Notes: generated from the letters alone by a model not told the origin. A stretch of 64,000 nucleotides of DNA from Pasteurellaceae bacterium Orientalotternb1 (GCA_011455275.1 CP015028.1:2144911-2208910); one strand, 5' to 3'. Counted from the stretch's first letter, positions 18,995-28,036 are shown. Numbers and translations are program-made.

Positions 18995-19476
18995 TCCTGC
19001 GCCCCTTGCACCAATCCTAACGTTTTGGATTTCGCTTGTGGTTCATCGCCACGTGCATTTTGCTGCCACGCTTGATTGACAACCGCCATTGCACCACTTG
19101 CCGTTTGTGGCTGCCAGCTTGCGATAATCTCCAATAAATAACCGTGAGATTTCATCGGCAATTTCAACGTAGTGCGGTTTGCTAACATCGCATTGATGGC
19201 ATAAATCCACGCTTCTGCTGGTGCAGGGTAAGCCTTGCCATCACGCTGAATTTCGCCTGCTTTAATCATCGGCACCAGTTCATTGAGCAAGGTTGCCACA
19301 CGGTCAAAACTAAGCGAAGATTTCGCAGGGCGAAACAGTCCCAAATAGCCAATCAACGCACTGCCAAGTTCCCCATTGACCGACAACGCCGCATAAATCG
19401 CACGGCTTGCCGCTTCATTAGCCATTAGACTATCTAACGAATTTAATGCACCACAACTCGGGCATTTCACTTTCAT
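18976..19476 (-). CDS. Hypothetical early phage protein with N-terminal CxxC
   Basis: 166 residues. The N-terminus (MKVKCPSCGALNSLDS) looks like half of a zinc ribbon; no second cysteine pair follows, so metal binding is uncertain. The rest is helical with no recognised domain. The downstream gene overlaps its 3' end by 19 bp. The 119 bp upstream contains an 8-bp hairpin (ACCGCCCC 19531-19538 with GGGGCGGT 19561-19568). Confidence 0.75.
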   Translation of the reverse strand: MKVKCPSCGALNSLDSLMANEAASRAIYAALSVNGELGSALIGYLGLFRPAKSSLSFDRVATLLNELVPMIKAGEIQRDGKAYPAPAEAWIYAINAMLANRTTLKLPMKSHGYLLEIIASWQPQTASGAMAVVNQAWQQNARGDEPQAKSKTLGLVQGAQEWMNGG

Positions 19477-19595
19477 TTATTCCTCCAATATAGATTGAAA
19501 AATCCCAAGACTTTTCAATCTCCACTGAAAACCGCCCCAACATTTACGCAATTTTGAGATGGGGCGGTGTGGTTGCTTGATTACATAAATTCCTC

Positions 19596-19976
19596 CTATT
19601 GTCCTGTAATGATATGAACACCATTGCCAATTTTGATTCGTTTGGAATCCTTTTCGGCAAACTGTTGTAGTAACGCATAGGTGTTAGGCATCTTATTTTG
19701 TTGCTCTTCAGTGCGATATGATGCTTCTAATGCATCCCAATTTTTAACTATTTCAGCCCAAACAGGTGAAATGGGGGTTAACTTATCAAGTGATTGACGT
19801 AGTTCTGGTGCAATCTCAAGCAGTTGTAAACAACGCCTCAGATCAGACGGATCACTTGGATAGCCAGTTCTATTAGGAATCACATTAAATCCCACCACAA
19901 AAGCCATTGTTTTACTGCTTACACCTGTTTCACCATTAGCGAGCCATTCAATAATGCGTTTTTGCATTTCTGTCAT
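19596..19976 (-). CDS. Hypothetical early phage protein
   Basis: 126 residues beginning MTEMQKRIIEWLANGETGVSSKTMAF, with the motif GYPSDPSDLRRCLQLL. This N-terminal pattern recurs in phage proteins beside replication or transposition genes, but I assign no function. Overlaps the upstream gene by 4 bp. Confidence 0.75.
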   Translation of the reverse strand: MTEMQKRIIEWLANGETGVSSKTMAFVVGFNVIPNRTGYPSDPSDLRRCLQLLEIAPELRQSLDKLTPISPVWAEIVKNWDALEASYRTEEQQNKMPNTYALLQQFAEKDSKRIKIGNGVHIITGQ

Positions 19977-20179
19977 ACTGTTCTTAATCCTTCTCGGTTT
20001 AACTGCTGCTTTGCCAACACTGCCAGCCGCAGCTTAATTCGTGGTGATAGTGGGGCAATCTGCCCCCACACTAATCGGGCACTTTCAAAGTCATTGTGGA
20101 GTACATAACTGTGGGCTTCGGCGACTAAATCGTAAAACTCTTCCACCCACTGTTTGAGTTGCGTTTCTGCTGTCATCAT
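19973..20179 (-). CDS. Hypothetical small early protein
   Basis: 68 residues, helical (QLKQWVEEFYDLVAEAHSYV). No recognised family. Lies in the uninterrupted early operon, with its stop overlapping the next start. Confidence 0.7.
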   Translation of the reverse strand: MMTAETQLKQWVEEFYDLVAEAHSYVLHNDFESARLVWGQIAPLSPRIKLRLAVLAKQQLNREGLRTV

Positions 20180-20184
20180 TCCCC

Positions 20185-20544
20185 CTATAGAAACTCATCA
20201 AGGGCAGGATCGCCAGTGAAAAACAGCTTAGTCATTCCAAGTAATGTCGCCGCTAATGTTTCTGGTTCAGAAACACTTGACTTTACTGCCCAATCTCCTT
20301 CTTCGTCTTTTGCAAAGAAAAAGGTGAGAGCTTCTTCAAATCCCTGGCTGATTTCAGGGTAGCGACTTTCTAAGAACCACCAATTTTTCTGAATGAAAGC
20401 CACTAATGTCACCATCAACTCATCAACTGTACTTTGTAGATCCTGCGTCAAAACGCCATTTTCAAATGCTGTCTTGATTTCTAAATCTTCTTCGGTACAA
20501 CTCACTTTAATCCTTAACGTGATGGAATATGTTTTTGCCATCAT
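20185..20544 (-). CDS. Hypothetical early phage protein
   Basis: 119 residues, acidic, beginning MMAKTYSITLRIKVSC. No domain recognised. Directly abuts the DUF3164 gene upstream with no gap. Confidence 0.72.
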   Translation of the reverse strand: MMAKTYSITLRIKVSCTEEDLEIKTAFENGVLTQDLQSTVDELMVTLVAFIQKNWWFLESRYPEISQGFEEALTFFFAKDEEGDWAVKSSVSEPETLAATLLGMTKLFFTGDPALDEFL

Positions 20545-21162
20545 CTAAACCCCCGCTATATCCAAGCTAATCGGTTGATATTTCCCTTGAGCATCGCATT
20601 CATAAAACCGCACATAATCTTTACTGCCTACAATCTGAACGCTATCCGAAATCGCCTGCATCGCTCTTGTCCAGCGTTCGTCTTGAATATCGACACGCCG
20701 TAGGGAAAGAATGCGGGCAGTACTCAGATTGCCTTCTTTGTCCACTTGGAAAGCATTGTCAATTAAGGCTTTCAGCTCTGGTCGTGCTTCACCTGCCCAT
20801 TCGTGTAAGCATTCATCAATTAACACCTTGCCCGCTTGAATCCGTTCATCAAAACGAATGTGATTACTCACCGCAACTTGCAATTTGTATTTGCCATCAA
20901 AGCTGTATAACGTTAAATTCCCTTTACGCCCACCAATTTTCACATCGTATTTTTCAGCAGAGAGTTGTACAAAAGCCCCAACATCGGCAAACACAACATT
21001 CTTAAAATCACGCAAGGCGATTTGTACGTCTTTTGCTTGTTTAACAAAATTCGTTACCAAGGCATCTCGCTCTTTATCCATTTCTTTGACCAACTCTTCC
21101 GCAATCAACCGCCCTTGGGCATCTTGCCAGTAAGTTTTGCCATCAATAACTTGTTTACTCAT
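20545..21162 (-). CDS. DUF3164 family protein
   Basis: The 205-residue protein begins with the typical DGKTYWQDAQGRLIAEELV and contains GGRKGNLTLYSFDGKYKLQVAVSNH and VDIQDERWTRAMQAISDSV, the DUF3164 signature found in Mu-like early regions, often annotated near a putative sigma/host-modulating function. The true activity is unknown. Confidence 0.88.
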   Translation of the reverse strand: MSKQVIDGKTYWQDAQGRLIAEELVKEMDKERDALVTNFVKQAKDVQIALRDFKNVVFADVGAFVQLSAEKYDVKIGGRKGNLTLYSFDGKYKLQVAVSNHIRFDERIQAGKVLIDECLHEWAGEARPELKALIDNAFQVDKEGNLSTARILSLRRVDIQDERWTRAMQAISDSVQIVGSKDYVRFYECDAQGKYQPISLDIAGV

Positions 21163-21173
21163 TGCTGTTCTCC

Positions 21174-21383
21174 TTAATTCTTTGTTGCTTTCTCAATCTC
21201 TGTTGTTAAAACTGCTTTCATATTGACCATGCCATTTTCTCTATTAACTTCAAAATGATGAATGCCTTGTTCTATTGCTTTTGCCACAACCAGAGGATTA
21301 TTTTTAGTTTGAGTAACAAAAACATAGCAACATTTGAGAAACTCTTCTGGATTATTACGATCAATCATTTCAACTTTAGCCAT
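21174..21383 (-). CDS. Small hypothetical early protein
   Basis: 69 residues starting MAKVEMIDRNNPEEF. The ATG at 21383 is chosen over the upstream codon at 21428 because AAGGAGCAAATA precedes it. No family recognised. Confidence 0.7.
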   Translation of the reverse strand: MAKVEMIDRNNPEEFLKCCYVFVTQTKNNPLVVAKAIEQGIHHFEVNRENGMVNMKAVLTTEIEKATKN

Positions 21384-21591
21384 TATTTGCTCCTTGAATT
21401 TCACAGGTATGCGGATAAAAATCCGCATTCACTTTTGGGGTTAAATTGCCGTTGGGGGAGCGGAGATAAATCACTCCGTCGATGCACATTTCGTTATAAA
21501 GAAAAGTATGTTTTTCAAGGGAGAGTGGCTCACACCCCATCAGCCCGATACAAGCGGTCAGATACGCAAAAAATTTTGCAAATTTCATCAT
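21376..21591 (-). CDS. Small phage lipoprotein
   Basis: About 70 residues with a hydrophobic N-terminus ending in a lipobox (ACIGLMGC, Cys about residue 20), then a short exported part with three further cysteines. It is encoded in the early operon between MuB and small early genes. An early, envelope-located lipoprotein could act in superinfection exclusion, but that is inference. An uptake sequence with its TTTTGCAAA tail lies inside the signal-peptide coding region (21550-21583). Confidence 0.7.
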   Translation of the reverse strand: MMKFAKFFAYLTACIGLMGCEPLSLEKHTFLYNEMCIDGVIYLRSPNGNLTPKVNADFYPHTCEIQGANNG

Positions 21592-21600
21592 TTCTGCCCC

Positions 21601-22773
21601 CTACACATTGTGAATCACATCGGCATTCACCTTCGGTACACCAAGAGTGAAGGCGGTATTCAGTGCGGCGGTGAGCAAGTTATTCACCGCAAGCGGATAG
21701 AGCAAGCTGGCACTTTTATTACGGCTGACACGGGTTAAACGTTGGCGAACGGCAAGGAAGGTATCTTCTTCAAACAGGTCGCAGGTTTTCTTATTTGCCC
21801 GTGCCAAAAGATGTGCCACATAGCCTTCCAGCTCTGCATCTAACGGCATCAGCTCAACCACTTCACAGCGTTGCACCACTTCCCGCACTTCAGTATTTTG
21901 TTCGGAAAGTTTGAGTTTCAGCTCGGGCTGACCAATCAGAATAATGCTCAACAGTTTTTTGAAACCGTCTTCAAGTTCAAAAAAGCGTTTGAGATGTTTC
22001 AGCGTCGGAATTGGCAAGCTGTGTGCTTCTTCAATGATTAACACATTGCTCTGACCCGATTTGCAGCTTTCTTTCAGTACACGGTGCAACTGGCGGAAAC
22101 GGGCTTCAGGACTGCGTTTCACGCTTTCCAGCGGGGCAAGAGTGGAAATAATCGCCTCGGCAATATGGGCAGCCTTCAGGGTTTTTCCCTTCACATCATT
22201 GTCTTCCATCGCAATGATGTACGGCTCAATCACGGTAATTGGCACGTTGTCGGCATTGATGCGGTCAATTAAATCACGGCGTAGAGTGGATTTGCCAGCC
22301 CCCGATTCACCAACGACTGCCATAAACCCACCGTGTTTGGCAGTTTGGAACAGGGCTTCACGCACATAACGGATGTCAGGTGTGGCGAAAACCTCATCAG
22401 CCGAACGGATTTCAGCGGAAAAAGGGTCAAAAGGCAGTAAAAAATGCCGTCTGGTATCTGGAAATAAAGTCTGTTTTGCGAGTAACATAGTGTCGTCCTC
22501 AGTATCATTCTGTTTGGTGTTGGGGGCGGAAGCGGCAGGCTCGGTCGCCAAACTTTCCCCTGTCGCTTCCTCTTCTAGCAGCTCTGCAAGCGGTCGGTTT
22601 ATTCCGATTTTTTGCAAATTTGCTGCTAAATTCATTTCAAACGTCTCCCACTCTTTCACTCGCTGATTATGATTAATCAACTGAGCAATGGTGGCGTGAG
22701 AGACTTGCATCATTTTGGCTAATCGACGGAGTGAAATCCCCCGTGCAATCAGCTCTGTTTTCAGTTTCAACAT
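21601..22773 (-). CDS. MuB-like ATP-dependent transposition target activator
   Basis: The 390-residue AAA+ protein has an N-terminal helix-turn-helix (LRRLAKMMQVSHATIAQLIN, about residues 15-34), Walker A GESGAGKST (155-163), Walker B VLIIEEAH (about 245) and ILIGQPELKLKLSE as sensor region. In Mu, MuB binds target DNA and stimulates MuA. This version is closer to the ExeA/TniB-like branch than to Mu B itself. It is directly downstream of the transposase gene. Confidence 0.9.
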   Translation of the reverse strand: MLKLKTELIARGISLRRLAKMMQVSHATIAQLINHNQRVKEWETFEMNLAANLQKIGINRPLAELLEEEATGESLATEPAASAPNTKQNDTEDDTMLLAKQTLFPDTRRHFLLPFDPFSAEIRSADEVFATPDIRYVREALFQTAKHGGFMAVVGESGAGKSTLRRDLIDRINADNVPITVIEPYIIAMEDNDVKGKTLKAAHIAEAIISTLAPLESVKRSPEARFRQLHRVLKESCKSGQSNVLIIEEAHSLPIPTLKHLKRFFELEDGFKKLLSIILIGQPELKLKLSEQNTEVREVVQRCEVVELMPLDAELEGYVAHLLARANKKTCDLFEEDTFLAVRQRLTRVSRNKSASLLYPLAVNNLLTAALNTAFTLGVPKVNADVIHNV

Positions 22774-22788
22774 AAAATGTCTCCTTAA

Positions 22789-24606
22789 TTAAGCCGCGAG
22801 CAACTTCAATGCGGGTTTGTTCGGTGCTAAAAATTCGGATTTAAATGCGTCAAAGGTCAGTTTTAATAATCGCTCGGCTTCCGCTTGTGGCACCCCTTGC
22901 GGATATTTCCCGTTCACCCATTGATAGCATTGTGCCGTCCATAACTCACCCCAGCACGCCTTACCGCTCTTAGCAAACTCCACCACACTCATTGGCTTTT
23001 GCTCCACACGGCGAGCGTTGGTGGTCAGTGCGTGTTCTTGACCTTTTTTCGGTAGGTAAGAAATCGCCAGATACTCTTCATTTGATTTATACGGGTTGAT
23101 TTCACCGTTGAATAACACCGCATTGGATTTCTTCGCCTTTTTCAAGGCGGCTTCATCGGTTACGCCGTAAGCCAACTGTTCAACCCGTTCAAGGTTCTGC
23201 TCAAAGGTCGTTTTGGCGTGAGACTTGTACTCTTGACCGATAATCGCCGCATCAACCCTAAAGCCTAACTCGTTAAGTTCGACAGGCTCTAACACCACCC
23301 AGTAAGGTTTTAATTGGGTTTTGCCGTCTTCATCCACATACTGCTCGAAGCATTCCACCTGCACACAGTGCGGACGGTATGGATTTTTCCCAACCATCAC
23401 TTTCTCACCCACTTTCACATTTGGCACGTTGCGAACATCGTAACGATTGCCGCCGAATTTAATTTCCAACTTGTCAGAAACTTGGCGTTCTTCTAATTTA
23501 GAAAGGAGCAACTCTCGGCAAATTTCAATGCTTGGTGGTTTGATAAAGTGCTCTGGACGAATCAGCGTATTCCACGCCTTAAAACGGCTCATTTTGTGTC
23601 GGCTGTGAATCGCTGTTTGGTTAAACTTCACCATCCACTGATAAGCCATGGCGTTCAGCTCTGCCAAATTCTGCACGTTGCGAAAACGTAGCCCGCTCTC
23701 AAATTGGCGTTCGACAATATCGTTGCCTTTCTCTACTTGCCCTTTCGCTCGGGCATTGCCTGCGGTAGGAATATCCATCTGCACATCAAGCTGATAAAGT
23801 AAGTGCATAAACATCTTCGACATATTCGCAGAGCCACGGTCAAAGGTGAGAATTTTCGGCACACCACAAAACGGAAATTCATCTTTTTTGCGTTGTATCG
23901 CATTAATAAAGGTGTTGCTAATGTTCTCTGCCGTTTCCCCACCGTAAACGTACTCCACATAAATCACCCCACTGGCGTGGTCGGTAATCACATATCGCCA
24001 TACCCGTTGCGGTTCAATCGATTTCACATTGGACGGTTTATTTTTATAAAACCGCTCTTTCTCCATCACATTTAACCCGTTGCCCCCGTCGCCATTCTCT
24101 TTAAGGTAGTAAAGCACACACAGCGAGGGGTCAATCTGCCAAACGTGGTTAGGGTGAAGCGATTGCAACTGCACTACAGGTTTTGGGCGACGTAGTTGGT
24201 CAGGGTGTAAATCCGCATTGCGTAAGGCTCGCTCTACGGCACTAGCAGAATAAGGTCTGATTTCACCGGTGTTCATATCAATAAACTCCGCTTTGATTTT
24301 GCCGTTCGCCCTTAAAATTTGCAGCACATCTTCCAGCTTGGCTAAGGTTTTGCCTGTTTGACGGTTATTGTGAAACCAGTAAGACGAAATCAACTCTAGT
24401 TCGGCTAATTCCAACTGATGTTTGCCTTTATCCGCCCGTACTTTTCGCCCAGAGCCGCCAGTGACTCGGCGAATATTGCGGGCAATGGTGGCACGGGTTT
24501 TGCCTGTGAGTTGCTCTGCACGCTGATAAACGGCTTCTTTCTCACCGTATTCCGCACTGCTTAATTCACGGGCAATATCTAGCCAAACTTGGTCAAGAAT
24601 TGCCAT
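22789..24606 (-). CDS. MuA-like DDE transposase
   Basis: The 605-residue protein has an N-terminal DNA-binding region (helix-turn-helix around KTRATIARNIRRVTG) and an RNase H-like catalytic core with Asp159 (VWQIDPS), Asp256 (LTFDRGSAN) and Glu292 (KGQVEKGND), a D-35-E spacing. A Mu-transposase C-terminal beta-barrel region (GGNRYDVRNVPNVKVGEKV) follows. It should cut and join the phage ends at 17748 and 58758. All three catalytic residues are present. Confidence 0.95.
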   Translation of the reverse strand: MAILDQVWLDIARELSSAEYGEKEAVYQRAEQLTGKTRATIARNIRRVTGGSGRKVRADKGKHQLELAELELISSYWFHNNRQTGKTLAKLEDVLQILRANGKIKAEFIDMNTGEIRPYSASAVERALRNADLHPDQLRRPKPVVQLQSLHPNHVWQIDPSLCVLYYLKENGDGGNGLNVMEKERFYKNKPSNVKSIEPQRVWRYVITDHASGVIYVEYVYGGETAENISNTFINAIQRKKDEFPFCGVPKILTFDRGSANMSKMFMHLLYQLDVQMDIPTAGNARAKGQVEKGNDIVERQFESGLRFRNVQNLAELNAMAYQWMVKFNQTAIHSRHKMSRFKAWNTLIRPEHFIKPPSIEICRELLLSKLEERQVSDKLEIKFGGNRYDVRNVPNVKVGEKVMVGKNPYRPHCVQVECFEQYVDEDGKTQLKPYWVVLEPVELNELGFRVDAAIIGQEYKSHAKTTFEQNLERVEQLAYGVTDEAALKKAKKSNAVLFNGEINPYKSNEEYLAISYLPKKGQEHALTTNARRVEQKPMSVVEFAKSGKACWGELWTAQCYQWVNGKYPQGVPQAEAERLLKLTFDAFKSEFLAPNKPALKLLAA

Positions 24607-24615
24607 TTATTGCTC

Positions 24616-25551
24616 CTATTTACTTTCTGCGAATAACGCATCGACCACACTAGAGTGATCTTCGCCCACAAAGCCCACATAATCGGCGGAATAGTCGCCC
24701 GTTGGGGCATCATTTAGCCCGAAGTGGGTTTTGAGCTCCGACAAAATCAACTGATACTCGGCAAGCACGCCACTCATAAACTGCTTATGGTCAAAGCCGT
24801 GTTCGTTGCTGTGGGCTTCTAATGCTTCAAAGGCTTGCCATACTTGCCCACGTAAAATCGCTTCAGCTTTGTAGCTAATGCGTGCGGTTTCTTCTCGCAA
24901 CACGCTGCCTTTTTCTTCAGGGCTTTGCAGGGCGATTGCCTGTTCTTTTTTCGCCAGTTTGGTGTCTAGCTCATCAATACGGGCATTTTTGTTTGCTAGC
25001 ACCTTGCTTTGGGCTTCGTAGTCATCGTTTTTACGTTTTAACTTCGCTTCCAGCTCGGTTTTTTCTTTGGCAAATTTCGCCGTTAAGTCTTCGATTTTCT
25101 CAATCAAATCTTCCTTGTCGGTCGCTTCTGAGTAATCGGCATCAATAATTTCTGCTCGGGCTTCTTCAGGCAACTGGCGAAGTTTTCGCATTTCACGGTA
25201 GCCCAAGCCGAGACGTTGGGAGGTTTCCAAAAAGTCTTCGCCAAGTTTTGAAAGATTAGAAATATCTTCATCAATTTTTTGGCGACTGAAACCTAATGCA
25301 CTACAAAAATCATCCCAAGTGCTAACGTGTCGGCGGTTTCCAGTCACATCCAACATCTCTAACCCTTTGTATTTCTTGGATTCTTTAAATTCAGCAAGTA
25401 CCTTAATGTGCTGACACGTCGTCAGTTTTCGGTGAAAATCACTCATTTTCACCATTCCCAACATTTCATAGGCTTCTGCCATATCTTGCGTTAAGGCTTG
25501 AGTGGCAAGAGCCACCGCATTTTGTTGTTCGCTTAATTTCATTTCGCTCAT
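24616..25551 (-). CDS. DUF3102-like early protein with coiled coil
   Basis: The 311-residue protein has an N-terminal ParB/DUF3102-like region (KKYKGLEMLDVTGNRRHVSTW, SALGFSRQKIDEDIS) and a long central coiled coil (about residues 150-215, rich in E and K). In B3-like phages such a gene sits directly upstream of the transposase. A DNA-binding accessory role in transposition is plausible but not shown. Confidence 0.75.
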   Translation of the reverse strand: MSEMKLSEQQNAVALATQALTQDMAEAYEMLGMVKMSDFHRKLTTCQHIKVLAEFKESKKYKGLEMLDVTGNRRHVSTWDDFCSALGFSRQKIDEDISNLSKLGEDFLETSQRLGLGYREMRKLRQLPEEARAEIIDADYSEATDKEDLIEKIEDLTAKFAKEKTELEAKLKRKNDDYEAQSKVLANKNARIDELDTKLAKKEQAIALQSPEEKGSVLREETARISYKAEAILRGQVWQAFEALEAHSNEHGFDHKQFMSGVLAEYQLILSELKTHFGLNDAPTGDYSADYVGFVGEDHSSVVDALFAESK

Positions 25552-25563
25552 TGGTTATTCTCC

Positions 25564-25863
25564 CTAAAAGCCACCGCTTGCCACGCGTTGGCGGACTTCA
25601 TTCACACGTTCGTGAATGGCTTGCATATCTTGTTCGTATGCCACGGCTAAATTCAGCATTGCAAAGCTCAACGTCCAGTTGCCCGTAGGCAGCTTCCGCA
25701 AAAAGCCTTCATCTTCTAAAATGGCTGTGGCACGGCTCACATTGACAGGTGTTTCTTCAATCGCTTCGCACAGCTCTTTATTGCTTAAACCGTACATTGT
25801 GCGACCTTTCAGGGCTTTTAAAATGCGTAACGCCCGTCTCGCCCCGTTGATTTTTTCATTCAT
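25564..25863 (-). CDS. Winged-helix (IclR-like) DNA-binding protein
   Basis: 99 residues forming one winged-helix domain: ARRALRILKALKGRTMYGLS, NKELCEAIEETPVNVSRATAIL as recognition helices and GFLRKLPTGNWTLS as the wing. Second or third gene of the early operon; probably regulates early transcription. Its ATG overlaps the end of the upstream 43-codon gene. Confidence 0.8.
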   Translation of the reverse strand: MNEKINGARRALRILKALKGRTMYGLSNKELCEAIEETPVNVSRATAILEDEGFLRKLPTGNWTLSFAMLNLAVAYEQDMQAIHERVNEVRQRVASGGF

Positions 25864-25987
25864 TCTGCCCCCGTAACACTTTTACAAAATTTGGGACGCA
25901 TTCGCTTGCTTGGCGGTTTTTATAGACCGTGTACTCACGGTGGCGTGTCAAAAACCAAATACACGCGTTTTCAAGTAATCGTTTCAT
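25856..25987 (-). CDS. Small early protein, 43 aa
   Basis: An ORF starting MKRLLENACIWFLTRHREY behind an AGGAGATCAAA ribosome site. Its stop overlaps the next ATG by 8 bp, which supports real translation. Basic, with one hydrophobic stretch. No family recognised. Confidence 0.65.
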   Translation of the reverse strand: MKRLLENACIWFLTRHREYTVYKNRQASECVPNFVKVLRGQNE

Positions 25988-26090
25988 TTTGATCTCCTAT
26001 TTCGTTACAAGCGGTCAGTTCCGCTTAAAATTTTACAAATCAAAACCGTTGGAATTTATGCAATCAAATTGTTAAAGAGCAATGCGTGAA

Positions 26091-26288
26091 TTAAGCCGCC
26101 GCTTTTAAGCCGAGTTTTACGGCAATTTCGTGACCTTTACCCCGAGTGGCACGAATGGAGCCATTTAATACGCGGCTCACATACTCACGGTTATAGCCGT
26201 GTTCTTCCGCCCACTGGGTAAAGCTCAAGCCTTTTTCTTCAAACTCTCGTTTGACCTGTTCGGCTGTTTTTGCTTTATTTTTCAGCAT
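26091..26288 (-). CDS. Ner/Cro-like DNA-binding protein
   Basis: 65 residues with a helix-turn-helix: LSFTQWAEEHGYNREYVSRV followed by LNGSIRATRGKGHEIAVKLG. This is the small regulator found first in early operons of transposable phages (Ner role: turns down early and repressor transcription). ATG at 26288 is chosen for its CAGGAGAGA ribosome site. An uptake sequence lies just downstream (26007-26015). Confidence 0.85.
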   Translation of the reverse strand: MLKNKAKTAEQVKREFEEKGLSFTQWAEEHGYNREYVSRVLNGSIRATRGKGHEIAVKLGLKAAA

Positions 26289-26407
26289 TACGATCTCTCC
26301 TGTTGTTGTGTATAATGTGAAACAAATTTGTATCACTCATTGAGTGTTATTTTGGTACATAAAAATGTACCAGTCAAGTGTATTTTAATTATTTCCTGGG
26401 GTTTTTT
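26289..26407. promoter_or_regulatory. Divergent early/repressor control region
   Basis: This region lies between the divergent ner-like and repressor genes. It contains two palindromes: CACTCATTGAGTG (26334-26346) and GGTACAT-AAAA-ATGTACC (26354-26371), good candidates for Ner and repressor operators. A TATAAT (26311-26316 area) lies among them. Exact start sites cannot be fixed by reading. Confidence 0.7.
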
Positions 26408-26785
26408 ATGTCTACGATAGGTGATCGGTTAAAAAATGAACGAGAGAGATTGGGGTTAAATCAAACACAGTTAGGTGCTATTGGCGGAGTACAGAAACAA
26501 TCACAGCTAAAATATGAGAATGGAGTAACTTTTCCAAATGCTAATTACTTAACAGAAGTGGCAAAAATTGGGGTGGACGTGGTGTATGTTCTATTCGGAG
26601 AACGAGCTAATACTGCCATCAATGATGAAGAACTGCTTCTGCTTCATAAATTCCGTAATGCCGACCCAGCGGTGCGTAAATTTATGCTTTATGGTGGAGA
26701 AAGTGGGGAACAAGCTAACAAAAGCAATATGATCTTAAAAGGTGATAATAGTATTCAGATTGGCGGGAATGTGTATAAGAAATAA
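26408..26785 (+). CDS. Phage repressor, XRE-type HTH
   Basis: The 125-residue protein has an N-terminal XRE helix-turn-helix (IGDRLKNERERLGLNQTQLG, then KQSQLKYENG) and a short C-terminal part ending NMILKGDNSIQIGGNVYKK. It lacks an obvious LexA-type autocleavage domain, so induction may not follow RecA-dependent cleavage. Divergent from the early operon; expected to maintain lysogeny. Start at 26408 rather than 26378 fits the domain boundary. Confidence 0.85.
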   Translation: MSTIGDRLKNERERLGLNQTQLGAIGGVQKQSQLKYENGVTFPNANYLTEVAKIGVDVVYVLFGERANTAINDEELLLLHKFRNADPAVRKFMLYGGESGEQANKSNMILKGDNSIQIGGNVYKK

Positions 26786-26796
26786 AGGAGAACGTT

Positions 26797-27036
26797 ATGC
26801 AACAAGTAGAAAATCTGATTTTAAGTGCATTAGTACAACAACACCCGAATCTGGATAACGCCGACTTTTGGGAAACGTTGCTTGCACAATATGGCGAGAT
26901 TGCTTTAAACAAGGCTTTACTGGCATTGTATCAACAAGGATATTTTGCCCTTATGCCATATCATAAAAAAAGCTCCCCACTAGAAGAGAGCCCTTATAAA
27001 ATCGCATATCGTGCAATTAAATTGAAAAATACTTAG
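26797..27036 (+). CDS. Hypothetical protein behind repressor
   Basis: 79 residues (MQQVENLILSALVQQHPNLD...), 11 bp after the repressor stop with an AAAGGAG site, so probably expressed in the lysogen. Resembles a small winged-helix, not certain. Its stop overlaps the convergent gene at 27033. Confidence 0.65.
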   Translation: MQQVENLILSALVQQHPNLDNADFWETLLAQYGEIALNKALLALYQQGYFALMPYHKKSSPLEESPYKIAYRAIKLKNT

Positions 27037-27389
27037 CCATTTAAAAGCGGTGCGAAGTCCTCCGCTTGGCGAGCAAATAATGCTTGCAAGCCAACATCCA
27101 CCTGTACCGCTTCGCCAGCATGCCAAAACAGTAGAAAAGTCTCCGAACGCCATGCTCGTGTATCACTATCGGCAATCACTGCATTTTCTGGCAACTCGCA
27201 TTCGGCGATTTCTTCGAGAGAAAGGTGATAGAGAACTTGATTGGTAAACGGTTGTTCTGCCGCTTTTACCGCTTCCAACAAACGTCCACGCTTGCGTAAG
27301 GGAAGATAAAAACGATTGCCCGCATCCTCAAGAGTGGTAAGCAAGCAATCGGATTGTTTGATAATTAAAGACTCAATATAGATTTTCAT
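27033..27389 (-). CDS. Hypothetical protein, opposite to late strand
   Basis: 118 residues starting MKIYIESLIIKQSDCLLTTL; ATG at 27389 preferred because AGGAG precedes it. No domain recognised. It is a lone leftward gene in the rightward accessory block, a typical moron-like arrangement. Confidence 0.65.
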   Translation of the reverse strand: MKIYIESLIIKQSDCLLTTLEDAGNRFYLPLRKRGRLLEAVKAAEQPFTNQVLYHLSLEEIAECELPENAVIADSDTRAWRSETFLLFWHAGEAVQVDVGLQALFARQAEDFAPLLNG

Positions 27390-27481
27390 AATAACTCCTA
27401 AAAGTGGGAAATTTTCCCACCTATCATAGCGAATTCGTTCAACAGATAATTGTAGCCACGGCAAAAACGAAAGGAGAGACT

Positions 27482-28036
27482 ATGTCTAGAGAAAAAATGA
27501 TGATCAAAGGCGATCAGAACCAGCAAATTTTCGGTGACTTGACCGAAAACCACTACTATTTCTATGGCTTAACCGAACAGCAAGCCAAGCAAGCCCTAAC
27601 CGAATATACAGAAGAACAACTGCAAATGGCACAGCAACGCTTGTTTAAAGAGCGTTGGCGGGTATCCCGTTCTCCTTTTAGCGTGCATTGGGTATGGGTG
27701 TTACTTGCCTCTGCCCCAGTATTTGTGTTCTCTGTTGGTAATACTCCTCGGTTATTGGGGTTATTAGATGGCGAACTTATTTCTTCATTGTCAGATGTGC
27801 TATTAGTGGCAGGTATTCTCTTCACTATTTTTCTGTTGTTTTGGAATTACACGGCGAACAAAATGAAGTTTGATATTGAAGCCATCAATCAACTTTTACG
27901 CCAAAACTGGCAAATGAAACGTTGGATAGATGAAGAGTTACAAGCCCGCCGATTACAATACTGGAAAGCAAAATGCGGTGTGAGAGATGAGTTGAAGGAT
28001 TATATGGAACAAAGCGACGATAGCGAAAACCGCTAG
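27482..28036 (+). CDS. Two-helix membrane protein of accessory region
   Basis: 184 residues beginning MSREKMMIKGDQNQQIFGD. Two transmembrane segments (about residues 70-85 and 105-125; VWVLLASAPVFVFSV and VLLVAGILFTIFLLFW) and a charged helical C-terminus. The opening KGDxNxQIxG motif resembles the repressor's C-terminal KGDNSIQIGG. Function unknown; inner-membrane location suggests superinfection exclusion or signalling as possibilities. Confidence 0.7.
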   Translation: MSREKMMIKGDQNQQIFGDLTENHYYFYGLTEQQAKQALTEYTEEQLQMAQQRLFKERWRVSRSPFSVHWVWVLLASAPVFVFSVGNTPRLLGLLDGELISSLSDVLLVAGILFTIFLLFWNYTANKMKFDIEAINQLLRQNWQMKRWIDEELQARRLQYWKAKCGVRDELKDYMEQSDDSENR

